A DNA stretch of 64,000 nt from Weissella confusa (lineage in GTDB: Bacteria > Bacillota > Bacilli > Lactobacillales > Lactobacillaceae), in assembly GCA_041871065.1 (NCBI GenBank), contig CP168942.1, forward strand, positions 2,016,501 through 2,080,500, given 5' to 3'. Position 1 is the stretch's first letter, and each line of letters opens with the position of its first letter. A model generated the notes under the pieces. The model was not told the origin of the DNA and did no database searches. It saw nothing but the letters and a program-made list of their open reading frames with translations. The position numbers and the translations under genes are program-made. Below are positions 43,577 through 52,037 of this stretch, piece by piece.

Positions 43577-44043
43577 TATTCACCCCCGAAATGAGTTGCC
43601 CAATCTTTGGTATCATCGTCGTCTGAACTAGCCATATCAATTAAGGTTGCTCGACTTTGCGGTGATAATCCTGAATCACTCCCAACCGATTTAATAACCT
43701 TAGTTGCTGAATCAATAATTCCAACAGCAGGATTTTTAAAATACTTTTCGCCTGCTTCATACAAGATACCAATGGACTTCACTGACTCATATGCTTCACG
43801 CAACATCTGGTAATTCATGGCCAATGTCTCAACTGCTGAACTATCTGCATTAATGACGTAACCTGATTCATTTAAGAAAGGCACGATTGTTTCCCACATT
43901 TTCTTGGCCTCACCAGTCAAATGTTGCGGTGCAATCTCAGATAACTTATCAGCACTTTCCAACGTCATGTGAAGCTTCTCTGTGCGCTCACGTTGGTCTT
44001 TACGATCCGATTCATCGCTTGTTAACTTTGCTTTTCGTGGCAC
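43576..44043 (-). CDS. terS: Phage terminase small subunit (P27 family)
   Basis: Recognises cos/pac DNA and hands it to TerL. 155 residues with the P27 pattern LTGEAKKMWETIVPFL, DSSAVETLAMNYQMLREAYES and the C-terminal NPAVGIIDSATKVIKSVGSDSGLSPQSRATL. I place the start at a GTG four bases after AAAGGAGGTGA; the longer frame opens at a TTG inside that site. The cos-like repeat ends 20 nt upstream. In satellites a TerS of their own redirects helper packaging; here the gene is intact although terL is cut. Confidence 0.88.
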   Translation of the reverse strand: MPRKAKLTSDESDRKDQRERTEKLHMTLESADKLSEIAPQHLTGEAKKMWETIVPFLNESGYVINADSSAVETLAMNYQMLREAYESVKSIGILYEAGEKYFKNPAVGIIDSATKVIKSVGSDSGLSPQSRATLIDMASSDDDDTKDWATHFGGE

Positions 44044-44063
44044 GGTCTCACCTCCTTTCAATC

Positions 44064-44238
44064 CAAAAAATAATAATAACTGCAGCGTGTTGAAGAGACG
44101 GCACTATTTGATATTCGGTTACTTCCTAAGCGACGCAGGTGGGGGTATAAATGATTTAAAATGAACAATCAGCTAATTACTGACTGAGATTTAAAACGTC
44201 TCACACGCGCTCCTATGGTTTCTCACGCAATACGTTAC
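44064..44238 (+). repeat. cos-like region, copy B (upstream of terS)
   Basis: Aligns with 20113-20286. Conserved block CAAAAAATAATAATAACTGC, then the stretch through GAAGAGACGGCACTATTTG and CTTCCTAAGC, then a G-run, then AAAACGTCTCACAC and CAATACGTTAC. The GAGACG/CGTCTC pair brackets the G-run, as nicking and terminase-binding half sites often do. Position directly before terS supports a cos function; the cut site itself cannot be read. Confidence 0.6.
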
Positions 44239-44244
44239 GCCAAA

Positions 44245-44275
44245 TAAAAAGGCAGCAATCTATTTGATTGCTACC
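44245..44275 (-). terminator. Terminator before the terS transcript
   Basis: Minus strand GGTAGCAATC / GATTGCTGCC followed by TTTTTA. It closes the early/ArpU-side transcripts upstream of cos and terS. Confidence 0.75.
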
Positions 44276-44602
44276 TAGTGTGATCCGAAAACACTGCATT
44301 GTTCGTTCGGTAAATGCTGAATCCGTCAAAAATACCGAAGGTGGACAATAAACAAACATTAACAGTTAATTTTGAGTGTAAATTAAGCCATTCTGAGAGA
44401 GAGAGAGAGAATTTTATTAACTATACCTTGTAAAAGGTAGCTTAACTCACGAACTACAAAATCAATTTTACACAGTAGTCATAGTAACTTGATAAAACAA
44501 AGCAGCCAACAAATAATTTGAATTCCATTGACAATACCCTTAGGTCATCAATCATATAGACGCGCTACCCATGTACAGCTCTTACTAGAACAATTGTAGT
44601 AT
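44276..44602. other. Gene-free stretch with a (GA)8 run
   Basis: No gene. It holds a GA dinucleotide run (44395-44410) and AT-rich DNA. A promoter for terS could be here, but I cannot define it. Confidence 0.4.
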
Positions 44603-44917
44603 TTATAAACCAGCCTCTTTAAGTTTTCGCTTCACCTTGTACTTCTGCTTCCGTATGGCTGTTGGTGTTCCGTCAAAAGTGGTGTGTAGATCATCAAACG
44701 TCATTCTATCTCCATACTTTGCTTTAAATACATTCTGATAGAAAGTTGTAAGCGTATCATACACCACGTTATCTACAATCAAACTCACCCGCTTCACATC
44801 GTCATACTCATCTCTATGTGTTTCTAAAAACCAACCTGACACCTCATAGCTTGCTACATGCTTGTCTAGTATACCGTTGAAATAGTCAGTTAATAACTTA
44901 TCGTATCTATCAGCCAT
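44603..44917 (-). CDS. Small phage protein, possible late-gene activator partner
   Basis: 104 residues, hydrophilic, ending in a basic helix (PTAIRKQKYKVKRKLKEAGL). No signal or membrane segment. It starts three bases after the ArpU-like gene's stop and so is co-translated with it. The basic tail could bind DNA or RNA. I do not recognise the family. Confidence 0.6.
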   Translation of the reverse strand: MADRYDKLLTDYFNGILDKHVASYEVSGWFLETHRDEYDDVKRVSLIVDNVVYDTLTTFYQNVFKAKYGDRMTFDDLHTTFDGTPTAIRKQKYKVKRKLKEAGL

Positions 44918-44920
44918 TAT

Positions 44921-45316
44921 TCACCCCTGCAGCGTCACTGTGAAATCATACGTATCACGAAAAGTGATAGCAAACTCTATCAACCCCTCTTGCATTATTT
45001 CCTGTGATCGCCTAGACGAAAGATGAGTATCACAACTAATAGCTCCGTGGGTTTCTTTTAAAATGTATTTACGCCATATCAACACACGCTTTAGCTTGTC
45101 TAAACTCATAAGGGCTTCTATTAAGCTGTTGGCATATCCAACCACATCATCAGTTGATGATTTCCCCGTCATCGGAACCCTGTTAAGCTGTTCGGGGTCT
45201 GCCTGATAAACATCAAACTGGGAAATGAACAAAATTCTAATTGCCTCCGACTTTAAAAAGTCCCTAACCTCTTTTGCTGTTGCTGCGTTATCTACCGTTT
45301 CAATCAATTTTGCCAT
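44921..45316 (-). CDS. ArpU-like phage transcriptional regulator
   Basis: 131 residues. The C-terminal half (LDKLKRVLIWRKYILKET ... HLSSRRSQEIMQEGLIEFA) follows the ArpU/RinA-type sigma-like pattern, with a helix-turn-helix over the last third. Such proteins switch on late genes starting at terS. Position between the replication genes and cos-terS is the standard place. Moderately sure of the family. Confidence 0.65.
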   Translation of the reverse strand: MAKLIETVDNAATAKEVRDFLKSEAIRILFISQFDVYQADPEQLNRVPMTGKSSTDDVVGYANSLIEALMSLDKLKRVLIWRKYILKETHGAISCDTHLSSRRSQEIMQEGLIEFAITFRDTYDFTVTLQG

Positions 45317-45547
45317 ATACTCACCTCATCTTTTCACGCATGCAAATTACATCTATTTATTGTACAACGTGTTCAACGTTTATAACTCCCCCCTCATACG
45401 AAAAATTGGCTCGCTATGGAAAACGAGACTACTGCATCGGTTCTCCTTAGCCTAACCATAGGCCCCCTTTTATTCATATCGTGGAGTTTTATTAGGTTGT
45501 TCACTCTGTGAAGGTCAACAAGTGTAAACATGTAACTGTTCTTATAA

Positions 45548-45585
45548 AGAAAAAACGCCAGCAAGTCGTGAAACTTACCAGCGTT
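45548..45585 (-). terminator. Terminator after the small 51-residue gene
   Basis: Minus strand AACGCTGGTAAGTTT / ACTTGCTGGCGTT followed by TTTTTTC, 11 nt after the stop of the 51-residue frame. It separates the replication transcript from the ArpU-like gene. Confidence 0.75.
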
Positions 45586-45595
45586 CTAATTATAT

Positions 45596-45751
45596 TTATT
45601 TCAACTTACGGACAATTTCCATTAGGGCGGCTGCCTTTACATACTCGATACGTCCTAGCTCACTTAGTTTTGATGTATCAACAGTATCTAAAAATTTATG
45701 CAACTTAATGCGTTCGCCCTCGTAATATTCGCCACTGTTCCATGCTGCCAT
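45596..45751 (-). CDS. Small hypothetical protein (51 residues)
   Basis: ATG after AGAGGAACGAGC, coding MAAWNSGEYYEGERIKLHKF and then LDTVDTSKLSELGRIEYVKA, ending KLK. Mixed charge, helical-looking, no membrane segment. Tight spacing (19 nt) to the preceding gene and a terminator just behind it support expression. Function unknown. Confidence 0.55.
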   Translation of the reverse strand: MAAWNSGEYYEGERIKLHKFLDTVDTSKLSELGRIEYVKAAALMEIVRKLK

Positions 45752-45770
45752 GCTCGTTCCTCTTTTCTAC

Positions 45771-46082
45771 TTATTGCATAAACGCTTCTAACTTTTCAAT
45801 ACGTGCCTCTAATCTTTCAGCATATTCACGCATATTTGTATCGTCATAACATGCAGCCATCAGATCATTTTCTAAGCCATCCAATCGTGCTTCTAGTTCG
45901 TTTACGTGGCCGTCCATATTTTCGTCTTCATTGTCAGCGTACGCCTTAGTCGCTGTTAAAGAATCAAATAGTGCGTCACGTAATGCCTCACCATCAATCA
46001 CAGTCAATGCTTTCATGACTGCGTTACGCAATTCCTTGGTGTTGTCTAATGTTGCTCTTGGCTCGTAATGTTCGTATCTCAC
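45771..46082 (-). CDS. Hypothetical coiled-coil protein next to the replication origin
   Basis: 103 residues from a GTG eight bases after GAGGAGG; the longer frame crosses that site. The C-terminal half has heptad-like acidic coils (VNELEARLDGLENDLM, AERLEARIEKLEAFM). It lies on the far side of the iteron region from the helicase. Unknown role; might be an accessory replication or regulatory factor. Confidence 0.55.
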   Translation of the reverse strand: MRYEHYEPRATLDNTKELRNAVMKALTVIDGEALRDALFDSLTATKAYADNEDENMDGHVNELEARLDGLENDLMAACYDDTNMREYAERLEARIEKLEAFMQ

Positions 46083-46123
46083 CTTGCTGTCCTCCTCTCT
46101 AAAAATCGGGTTCAATTTCCAAA

Positions 46124-46321
46124 CTTATCACTCTCTTATCACTCCCTTATCGCTATAAACCGCGGTATTATCGCAATTATCAACTTATCAATAATTTGTT
46201 ACTTACATACACAGTAAGCACTACATCTGACCTTATATAACTAATTAAATATTGATAAGTGTGATAAGTGTGATAATACCGGTCTTTGCGTTGATAAGGA
46301 GATGATAAGTTTTGATAAGTG
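46124..46321. other. Iteron-type replication origin of the satellite module
   Basis: At least four CTTATCA-type units lie on the left (46124, 46135, 46146, 46184). Five or six TGATAAG-type units in the opposite orientation lie on the right (46252, 46262, 46271, 46291, 46303, 46312). Between them is an AT-rich core (46230-46252). It sits directly behind the helicase gene, where P4-like and PICI replicons keep their origin. The two inverted clusters suggest binding by the adjacent primase/helicase. Confidence 0.75.
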
Positions 46322-46325
46322 AGCA

Positions 46326-47588
46326 TCAAAGCAGTTCTACCTTCGTGTAAAAGTTACCATCAACTCCAATATTAAAATTGTGAGGTAATAAGATAGCCAA
46401 CCGTCTTGTGTTTGGAAAACTAACTTCTTTTGGTAAATAGTATTTTGCTTTCAACGCTTGGTGTAATTCGCCACGTCGGACCCGGTCTTGTGTATCGCCC
46501 GTTTCAACGATAACCAATGGCAAAGACTGTTCTAAGTGGTATACCTCATCTTCATCATCAGCTTGTGCGGTTACGATATTAGTTGCATCAGATAGCCAAC
46601 GCTTAGGTACTTGCCAATCAGGATCATAAGCGTTCACAATCATATTGAATATACCGGCACGTTCATCCTTTGCTTGCTTAATTAGCTTTGCCGCTTCTGG
46701 GTCATTACGTACAAATTTTTTCGTGAACTCCACAATGGCAATTCGATTGCGGGTGGCGTCATCTGCATTTTTAAAACTTGGTACATCATTTACCAGCAAT
46801 ACAACGGGGCTAATGACATTAGCACTCTGTTGCTTCTTGTTACCTTTTGCTTCAAATTTTACAGTTGAACCTTCACCAGCTACTAACTGTTTTATCAGGT
46901 TGCCTTCTAGTTCTACCCCTTGCTTCATCTCATCCGAAAACAAGAATCGACTGTTGTTAATCGAGTTCAAGCCAACTACAAAGTTGCTACTTTTATTGAT
47001 GAATGTCTCACTGTCTAGCTTAGTGGCATAACCATCAGATTCCTCACTCCCCAAGGCGTTCTCCATCAGATTCCACAGGGTACTTTTAGCATTGTCACCG
47101 TCCCCATGAATAATAAAAAAAGTCTTTAGTCGATTATTTCCAAAAAGCTGATACCCAAATAACTTCAACAAATCATCAGATAAATTAGGGTATTCAGGTG
47201 TATTGTAATTATTCAATAACGTTGTAAAGGCTGGTGCACTTGCTCGTGGGTCGTACTCTGGCAGGATATGATCGAATAATCGACTGCCACGCGGTTCCAA
47301 TTGTCTTGTATCAATGTTGAATACCCCGTGATAAGTGTTAATTAGATTCGGGTCATTATTTACCCCTACGCTATTCGCTTCAGCCTTTACCAAGGTTGTA
47401 ATATTCTTCAAAAGACGGCTGTTCAAACGTCCTTTACGCTTTAGGAACACATACACCGCATTTTCACCAAATACTGGCGCCTCCTTTGCAAATTCTTCTA
47501 GCAAAACTTGTTCCTTATCTTTTTCCACCTTAATAGGTTGCTCTGCCGATAACTCTGCTAGCTCTTGCTCATTCAAACTTTCCGCCAT
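46326..47588 (-). CDS. SF3 replicative helicase, phage/plasmid primase P4 C-terminal type
   Basis: 420 residues. The SF3 helicase shows Walker A IIHGDGDNAKSTLWNLM (about residue 140), Walker B NNSRFLFSDEM and the C-motif region SPVVLLVNDVPSFKN with the arginine finger RNRIAIVEF. The N-terminal part is the D5_N-like region; a small winged domain ends it. It would unwind DNA at the nearby iterons. ATG after GGAGG, sharing one base with the stop of the primase-like gene, so both make one replication unit. Likely P4/PICI-type autonomous replication. Confidence 0.87.
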   Translation of the reverse strand: MAESLNEQELAELSAEQPIKVEKDKEQVLLEEFAKEAPVFGENAVYVFLKRKGRLNSRLLKNITTLVKAEANSVGVNNDPNLINTYHGVFNIDTRQLEPRGSRLFDHILPEYDPRASAPAFTTLLNNYNTPEYPNLSDDLLKLFGYQLFGNNRLKTFFIIHGDGDNAKSTLWNLMENALGSEESDGYATKLDSETFINKSSNFVVGLNSINNSRFLFSDEMKQGVELEGNLIKQLVAGEGSTVKFEAKGNKKQQSANVISPVVLLVNDVPSFKNADDATRNRIAIVEFTKKFVRNDPEAAKLIKQAKDERAGIFNMIVNAYDPDWQVPKRWLSDATNIVTAQADDEDEVYHLEQSLPLVIVETGDTQDRVRRGELHQALKAKYYLPKEVSFPNTRRLAILLPHNFNIGVDGNFYTKVELL

Positions 47589-48493
47589 TAGTACCTCCAA
47601 TTCTTCACCCAACTTTTAAACTTTGGACCCAATTCACTAATTGGAATCGGGTCACTTCCTAAACTATTTAAATGCTCGACGACATCCAACGTGAATCGTA
47701 TATTGCCACCAGTATTTCGATAAACCCAACCGCATACACTTGTTAGCATGTTATCCCAGCCTCCAAACAACCCGTAATTATTCTCAGGGTCTAGTAGTGC
47801 TGTAACCATTCGTGCGTTAGTGACCATCCAAGGTTTTCGATCTTCGTTGTTCTCAAAACGTTGCGAGCTTTTTGATTGATTAGGTTCATATCGGTTTGGG
47901 TTCTCGTCAAATATCTTGACGAACTCATCAACCGGCAAAGCTACCGTGTCGTTTGCGTTAATAAGAGGCTCACTGTGCCTGTTTTGCGTTGTTAGTACAT
48001 ATGTACCAGCCAACTGCTTAAACTGCCTTGTCGCCCCAGCTTCGTCCGCTGTGACGTTTAGTAAATAGCTCACTACTCGCCACACCTTGATATAGTCATC
48101 TGGTGGTGCTGGTCGGCTTAAGTCGATACCAATACGTATTCGTGCACCTTCCTTAATACCGTTGCTGATTGTTGGATAGGCGACTAGATTGTACTGGTTT
48201 AATAACCCAGTAGTTATACTGTCTCTCACTTCGTTATACGCGGCTTCATTACCATCCACATCCAAAAACAAGATGGTCCGGGCTGTCACTTCACTATCGG
48301 CCCGGTCTGTTCCGTCAAAAAGCCCATAAACGACGTACGGTGCACTGGTATGTTTAAAGGTCTCCAGTTGATTGTTCGTCAGGTTCTGCGCTTGTGTCGG
48401 TGTTGCCGTGGTCGTGACAAGGTGTGCAAAATCATCCATACCGTCGACTACTGTATATTGTTTGGCCAATACGCCTGTTTGTGTATAAATCAT
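47588..48493 (-). CDS. Primase-like protein (AEP/prim-pol type)
   Basis: 301 residues. Acidic metal site in TILFLDVDGNEAA (about residue 80), a second motif GARIRIGIDLSRPAP and a basic-histidine region (TQNRHSEP) match archaeo-eukaryotic-primase-like replication proteins of satellites. The end part resembles the PriCT linker. It is co-translated with the helicase; in related elements both are one fused protein. ATG chosen six bases after AGGTGG. The fold is inferred from motif spacing. Confidence 0.7.
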   Translation of the reverse strand: MIYTQTGVLAKQYTVVDGMDDFAHLVTTTATPTQAQNLTNNQLETFKHTSAPYVVYGLFDGTDRADSEVTARTILFLDVDGNEAAYNEVRDSITTGLLNQYNLVAYPTISNGIKEGARIRIGIDLSRPAPPDDYIKVWRVVSYLLNVTADEAGATRQFKQLAGTYVLTTQNRHSEPLINANDTVALPVDEFVKIFDENPNRYEPNQSKSSQRFENNEDRKPWMVTNARMVTALLDPENNYGLFGGWDNMLTSVCGWVYRNTGGNIRFTLDVVEHLNSLGSDPIPISELGPKFKSWVKNWRY

Positions 48494-48503
48494 TAGATTC
48501 CAC

Positions 48504-48779
48504 CTATTCAGCAGACATATTTGCTTCACTAGTTAGCTTTAAAACGTCGTTAGCCAGTATTAGCAATGATAATGAGACGCCACTTATTTTTCGGTAGTTG
48601 TTTAAACTGTTGTTGGCTAACTCAAATGTTTCTTTACTTGAATTAACAGTAACGATTACTGATCCTTCATCTTCGCTTAAGTCAGATACAACATCAGCCA
48701 ATCCAGCTAATGCTGCGCTTCGTTGTTCAGCTTCATCCAATATATCTGCCAGCTTGCACGTTTTTGTCGATTGTTCCAT
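48504..48779 (-). CDS. Small hypothetical protein of the replication operon
   Basis: 91 residues from MEQSTKTCKLADILDEAEQR. Acidic, mostly helical, with a hydrophobic stretch near the end (ISGVSLSLLILANDVLKL). The ribosome site AAAGGAG lies about 13 bases upstream, longer than usual. The longer frame upstream lacks support. Unknown function. Confidence 0.5.
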   Translation of the reverse strand: MEQSTKTCKLADILDEAEQRSAALAGLADVVSDLSEDEGSVIVTVNSSKETFELANNSLNNYRKISGVSLSLLILANDVLKLTSEANMSAE

Positions 48780-48861
48780 AATGTATAGAAATCTCCTTTT
48801 GTTTTTGAGAGTGTTCACGGTATCGGTCGGGAAACTTCGCCGTGAGTAAGGTACAAAGCAA

Positions 48862-49233
48862 CTACGCGTGTTCAACGGAACGCCTGTGGTTGCTTTTTTT
48901 GTTATCGTTGAAATTATTACGCCACGTATGCAAGTCAATTGACCGCAACTTTTCAGCACGCTTCAACTCCTCCAATGCTTGGGCCGCGAGTGGGGCAATC
49001 GCATTGTTTCGTTCTTCATCACTGGTAATCAGGTAGTACCCACTCGGCGCACTGCGTCGGCTACCAATTGGTACACCCTTATGGTTAATCAGGAACGCCA
49101 CCCATGCCGTGATTGTACGTTTGTTGGTATTTAGGCGTGTCGCAATTTCAGAGATACTTACGGGCTTCTCTGCGCCTTCTGGCAACATTGCCACCAACTG
49201 CTCAAGCTGTTCCGTTAATGTTTCTTCACTCAT
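48862..49233 (-). CDS. Winged-helix DNA-binding protein
   Basis: 123 residues. Residues about 25-70 (VSISEIATRLNTNKRTITAWVAFLINHKGVPIGSRRSAPSGYYL) form an HTH_11-type helix-turn-helix with wing. The C-terminal tail is basic. It overlaps the preceding gene by eight bases. Likely regulates or supports replication of the element. Confidence 0.65.
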   Translation of the reverse strand: MSEETLTEQLEQLVAMLPEGAEKPVSISEIATRLNTNKRTITAWVAFLINHKGVPIGSRRSAPSGYYLITSDEERNNAIAPLAAQALEELKRAEKLRSIDLHTWRNNFNDNKKSNHRRSVEHA

Positions 49234-49594
49234 CTGTGTCCACTCCTTTCAAATCACCTAACTTAGCGTTTATTACTTCAAGTACATGTTTCTTCGTATA
49301 CTGGGTTAGATCTGTTTCTGTAATAGCTTGTGCAGCTACTGATACTGCCAACATGAAACCTAATTCAAAATCTGAACTCATCTTCGACTTATTCAATTCA
49401 CGCAATAGACTACGTACATTGCTTGTCACCATATATGGCAACTCGTCAGCCGTTTTTGCACTAATAAGTGCTTGCAAGGTCAAAGCCACCCCACTCGTTG
49501 CAATAACGGCTAGTTGACTGTGCCCACTTTCCTTAATCAAATCATTCACATCACTTGCCACCAGTCTAATTGTGGCGTTGTCTAGTCCTTTCAT
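49226..49594 (-). CDS. Hypothetical protein of the early region
   Basis: 122 residues, soluble, alanine-rich helices, no recognisable motif. Coupled to the winged-helix gene by an eight-base overlap and 12 nt from the HTH_17-like gene. Ribosome site GGAGG (AAGGAGGTGATGGG) precedes the ATG. Unknown function. Confidence 0.55.
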   Translation of the reverse strand: MKGLDNATIRLVASDVNDLIKESGHSQLAVIATSGVALTLQALISAKTADELPYMVTSNVRSLLRELNKSKMSSDFELGFMLAVSVAAQAITETDLTQYTKKHVLEVINAKLGDLKGVDTDE

Positions 49595-49606
49595 CCCATC
49601 ACCTCC

Positions 49607-49861
49607 TTATAATCGCTTTATGGCTTCATCTAATTCTGATTGATTAAATAATTCCCGGGCTACTCCAAATTCAAACAGTGAATGTGGCTTAATCACGCCT
49701 TTATCTATCAATTTTTGAAAGGTCTTAGGCGACACATCCAAATAGTTATAAGCCTTAATCTTAGATAACCATGGGCTTTTCTCTGGCGCCATGACTGCTG
49801 CGGTTAGCCGGTCTAGCGCCGCAACTAAGCTCTCAATATCTGGTATACTGGTAGCATTCAT
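49607..49861 (-). CDS. Excisionase-like/HTH_17 DNA-binding protein
   Basis: 84 residues. The C-terminal half KAYNYLDVSPKTFQKLIDKGVIKPHSLFEFGVARELFNQSELDEAI is a MerR/Xis-like helix-turn-helix. Such proteins act as excisionase or as early regulators. I use the internal ATG (MNATSIPDIESL) behind AAGAAAGGA; the upstream part of the frame is a low-complexity extension over a structured leader. A partner for the island integrase is possible but unproven. Confidence 0.6.
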   Translation of the reverse strand: MNATSIPDIESLVAALDRLTAAVMAPEKSPWLSKIKAYNYLDVSPKTFQKLIDKGVIKPHSLFEFGVARELFNQSELDEAIKRL

Positions 49862-50151
49862 AAATAAAACCGTGTCCTTTCTTTTGGGTGCGTGGTAACG
49901 ATTAGTAACGGGCTTTGGTCGGCACAGGTTACTAGTCGTTTTTCTTTGTGGTGAGTTGGCTGCTCGCATTCGGTTTATTTTTGATAAACACAAAGACTGT
50001 CCACTGGGCAGTTTAAGGACTTGCTTGGGTCACGTTATGTACACCAGCCACCACATACAAGGCGCTGGCACGGCAATAACTAATAAAGTTGTCCTTTAAT
50101 TAGTTTGTTGTGTATGTATGACGCCACCAGTGAGCCCTGTGGCGTCTGTGT
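49862..50151. other. Structured leader between early genes
   Basis: No gene supported. It holds an inverted pair AACGATTAGTAAC / GTTACTAGTCGTT (49896-49940), a 17-bp sequence GAGTTGGCTGCTCGCAT (49953-49969) repeated before int, and a GACGCCAC / GTGGCGTC hairpin (50121-50145). Likely regulatory RNA or promoter DNA for the genes to its left. Confidence 0.4.
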
Positions 50152-50745
50152 TTAGTTGTTTTCGTTAAACTCTCGGTCTGCCTTGGCACGTTTCAAGCCG
50201 TCTTGCACCTTTTCGGCCAATTCTGCTAGTACATCATTTGCTTGGCTCTTGTCCTCTGCATCGATGGCACCGTTCAACTTCTCGGTTAATTCAAACAAGT
50301 TAAAAGGATCGTGTGCAGCGCAGCGTGGGTCTGCATAAGTACGGGCAATTTCTTCCATGTACTTAACGTGTGTTAGCGCCTTCTCAATGTCTTTACTCTC
50401 AATCGCCTTATATAGCTTTCCAGTTGCGTCATATAGCCCCATTGGGTCATTAGGTTGTTGACTAGCCGGTACGAAATCAAACGTTGCTTCTGTCCCCATA
50501 TCTTTGGCCAATTCTTCAATAGCCATTGTTAGGCGGACCCATGCATCCGTTACCATTGGGCTTCGCTCGACTGTCTCAACGGCATCACCTTCTACCGTCT
50601 CCATGTCTACTGCGTGCATTGCCGTCAACAATTCAGACACAGTCCCCACTAAATCGTACTTATCAGGTACATTGACCGTTACAGGTACATACCGTTCCGT
50701 TTGTAGTGCTGGGTGCTTCTTCGCCGTGTAGTCATACTTATTCAT
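50152..50745 (-). CDS. Hypothetical early phage protein
   Basis: 197 residues from MNKYDYTAKKHPALQTERYV. Acidic and helical, with a coiled-coil-like C-terminus (KAIESKDIEKALTHVKYMEE and following). No membrane segment. Function unknown. The ATG follows AAAGAAAGATGG at a long distance, so the start is less certain. Confidence 0.5.
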   Translation of the reverse strand: MNKYDYTAKKHPALQTERYVPVTVNVPDKYDLVGTVSELLTAMHAVDMETVEGDAVETVERSPMVTDAWVRLTMAIEELAKDMGTEATFDFVPASQQPNDPMGLYDATGKLYKAIESKDIEKALTHVKYMEEIARTYADPRCAAHDPFNLFELTEKLNGAIDAEDKSQANDVLAELAEKVQDGLKRAKADREFNENN

Positions 50746-50835
50746 AATCAAAACCATCTTTCTTTTGTATTGGGGATGCATCCCCATGCGTTACTAGATA
50801 CTGTGGTAGTTTTCAGACTTGCCGAGGTCACATCG

Positions 50836-50967
50836 TTAATCGTCTACTTCTTCAATCACCAATGCGCCCCAGTAAAAATCTGTGATAATTGAAATTACCC
50901 ACGCTAACCCACCTAAGCCAGTCAGCAACCAAAACATCGGTAATAAAACGTGCCATTGATTAAGCAT
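50836..50967 (-). CDS. Small single-pass membrane protein (43 residues)
   Basis: MLNQWHVLLPMFWLLTGLGG then a continued hydrophobic run LAWVISIITDFYWGAL and an acidic tail VIEEVDD. Two hydrophobic halves give one long or two short membrane spans. The ATG lies inside the last codons of the Rha-like gene behind CGAGGTG. Small membrane proteins here may be holin-like, inhibitory or superinfection-related; no homology is claimed. Confidence 0.5.
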   Translation of the reverse strand: MLNQWHVLLPMFWLLTGLGGLAWVISIITDFYWGALVIEEVDD

Positions 50968-51589
50968 TAACCACACCTCGTTCCTTTAATACCGTTGCCT
51001 TAATCTCTTGGTAGCTGTACCCGTTCAAAATAAGCTGCTTCATCAACTCTTTAACACGTTCCAAATGTTCCAACTGCGTTGAGTTCAACGCCTCTTTTGC
51101 ATCAGTTACATCAAACGTTGTCTTGAGTTGCTTTGCATTCTTGCCCGTGACAACTTTTAACGCTAAGTTATGGATCGTTGAATACATATGCGGGTTATCT
51201 GGCCAACTATCATGGACCACTTCACTAATGGATTTATTCACTGGCTTAATGTTGGCAAGGGCAATTGTCTTATGTGCTAGTTCCTCACGTTGTGAATAGA
51301 ACGCCTCCACTAGATCGCTCTTAAACTCAATGACTGCCGGTGTATTACGCATAAATGTGATAAGCAAAGTTGCTTGCTGTTCGTTATAGTGCCAAAGCTT
51401 TTGTGGTCTTCCGGTCTCTCCTAGTTTTGGGTTTTCAAAAACCAAAACTCCAAATCGTTCTAATTCATCGTGATACTTGTTAGTTAGGTGTCGGACGTGT
51501 TCAACAGATACACCCGTATACTTCGCCACAATTTCACTTGTTGTATAAACACCTTCTGCTGGTGTGCCGTACATTACCAATTCATCCAT
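50960..51589 (-). CDS. Rha family phage regulatory protein
   Basis: 209 residues. The N-terminal pRha domain shows TTSEIVAKYTGVSVEHVRHLTNKYHDELERFG, GETGRPQKLWHYNEQQATLLITFMRNT and VIEFKSDLVEAFYSQREEL. Rha proteins influence lysis-lysogeny and need host IHF-like factors in the prototype. ATG (MDELVMYGTP) behind AAGGAAGG; the longer frame crosses it. It is second in the early operon after the Cro-like gene. Confidence 0.8.
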   Translation of the reverse strand: MDELVMYGTPAEGVYTTSEIVAKYTGVSVEHVRHLTNKYHDELERFGVLVFENPKLGETGRPQKLWHYNEQQATLLITFMRNTPAVIEFKSDLVEAFYSQREELAHKTIALANIKPVNKSISEVVHDSWPDNPHMYSTIHNLALKVVTGKNAKQLKTTFDVTDAKEALNSTQLEHLERVKELMKQLILNGYSYQEIKATVLKERGVVNA

Positions 51590-51654
51590 GGTATAATTAC
51601 CTTCCTTATAGTTATCTGACACCACGGCCTGCTCGCTGTGGTGTTTTTTTGTCT

Positions 51655-51855
51655 TTAAATTTCAATGTTGTAAATACGTGCTGCTGCCTTTTGAATTTGA
51701 ATATCACGCGGTTGCGTCCCTGTTAAAGCCCTTGAGAATTGTTGTGGCTTAACGTTTAGCATTGCTGCCACATCTTTGTACCCCAAACCACTTTTAATAC
51801 GTGCAATATCAAATTTTTCCTTAGTCTTCTTTGCTGCAATTTCTAGTTCTGTCAT
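51655..51855 (-). CDS. Cro-like XRE repressor
   Basis: 66 residues with an HTH (residues 23-45, LGYKDVAAMLNVKPQQFSRALTG). First gene on the minus side of the divergent switch, AAGGAGA ribosome site. It should oppose the CI-like repressor at the paired operators and start the early operon. Confidence 0.75.
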   Translation of the reverse strand: MTELEIAAKKTKEKFDIARIKSGLGYKDVAAMLNVKPQQFSRALTGTQPRDIQIQKAAARIYNIEI

Positions 51856-51907
51856 TTTGCGTCTCCTTTTATGTTGTTGATTGTTTACACAAGTTATTGC
51901 ACATTAT

Positions 51908-51922
51908 TTACACAAGGTGTAA
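51908..51922. promoter_or_regulatory. Repressor operator, Cro side
   Basis: TTACAC-AAG-GTGTAA, a perfect inverted repeat. A half copy TTTACACAAG lies 24 bp closer to cro. It matches the operator on the CI side. Confidence 0.65.
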
Positions 51923-52037
51923 TATAAAGGCATACAAAAAAAGCACAATAAACGCCTGTATATCAACATTCGCTCGCCAAAGCATTGATTATTTTAGGTC
52001 TGTTTTTTTGTTGCTCAATTACTTGATGAATTCATTA

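Noticed and set aside
44395-44410. (GA)8 run as a phase-variation tract
   Set aside because: It lies in non-coding DNA and not between recognisable promoter elements; no gene would be switched by its length as far as I can see.
51619-51655. Hairpin ACACCACGGC / GCTGTGGTGT with T-run on the plus strand as terminator of cro
   Set aside because: The T-run faces the wrong strand for cro and no plus-strand gene precedes it; left out of the feature list.
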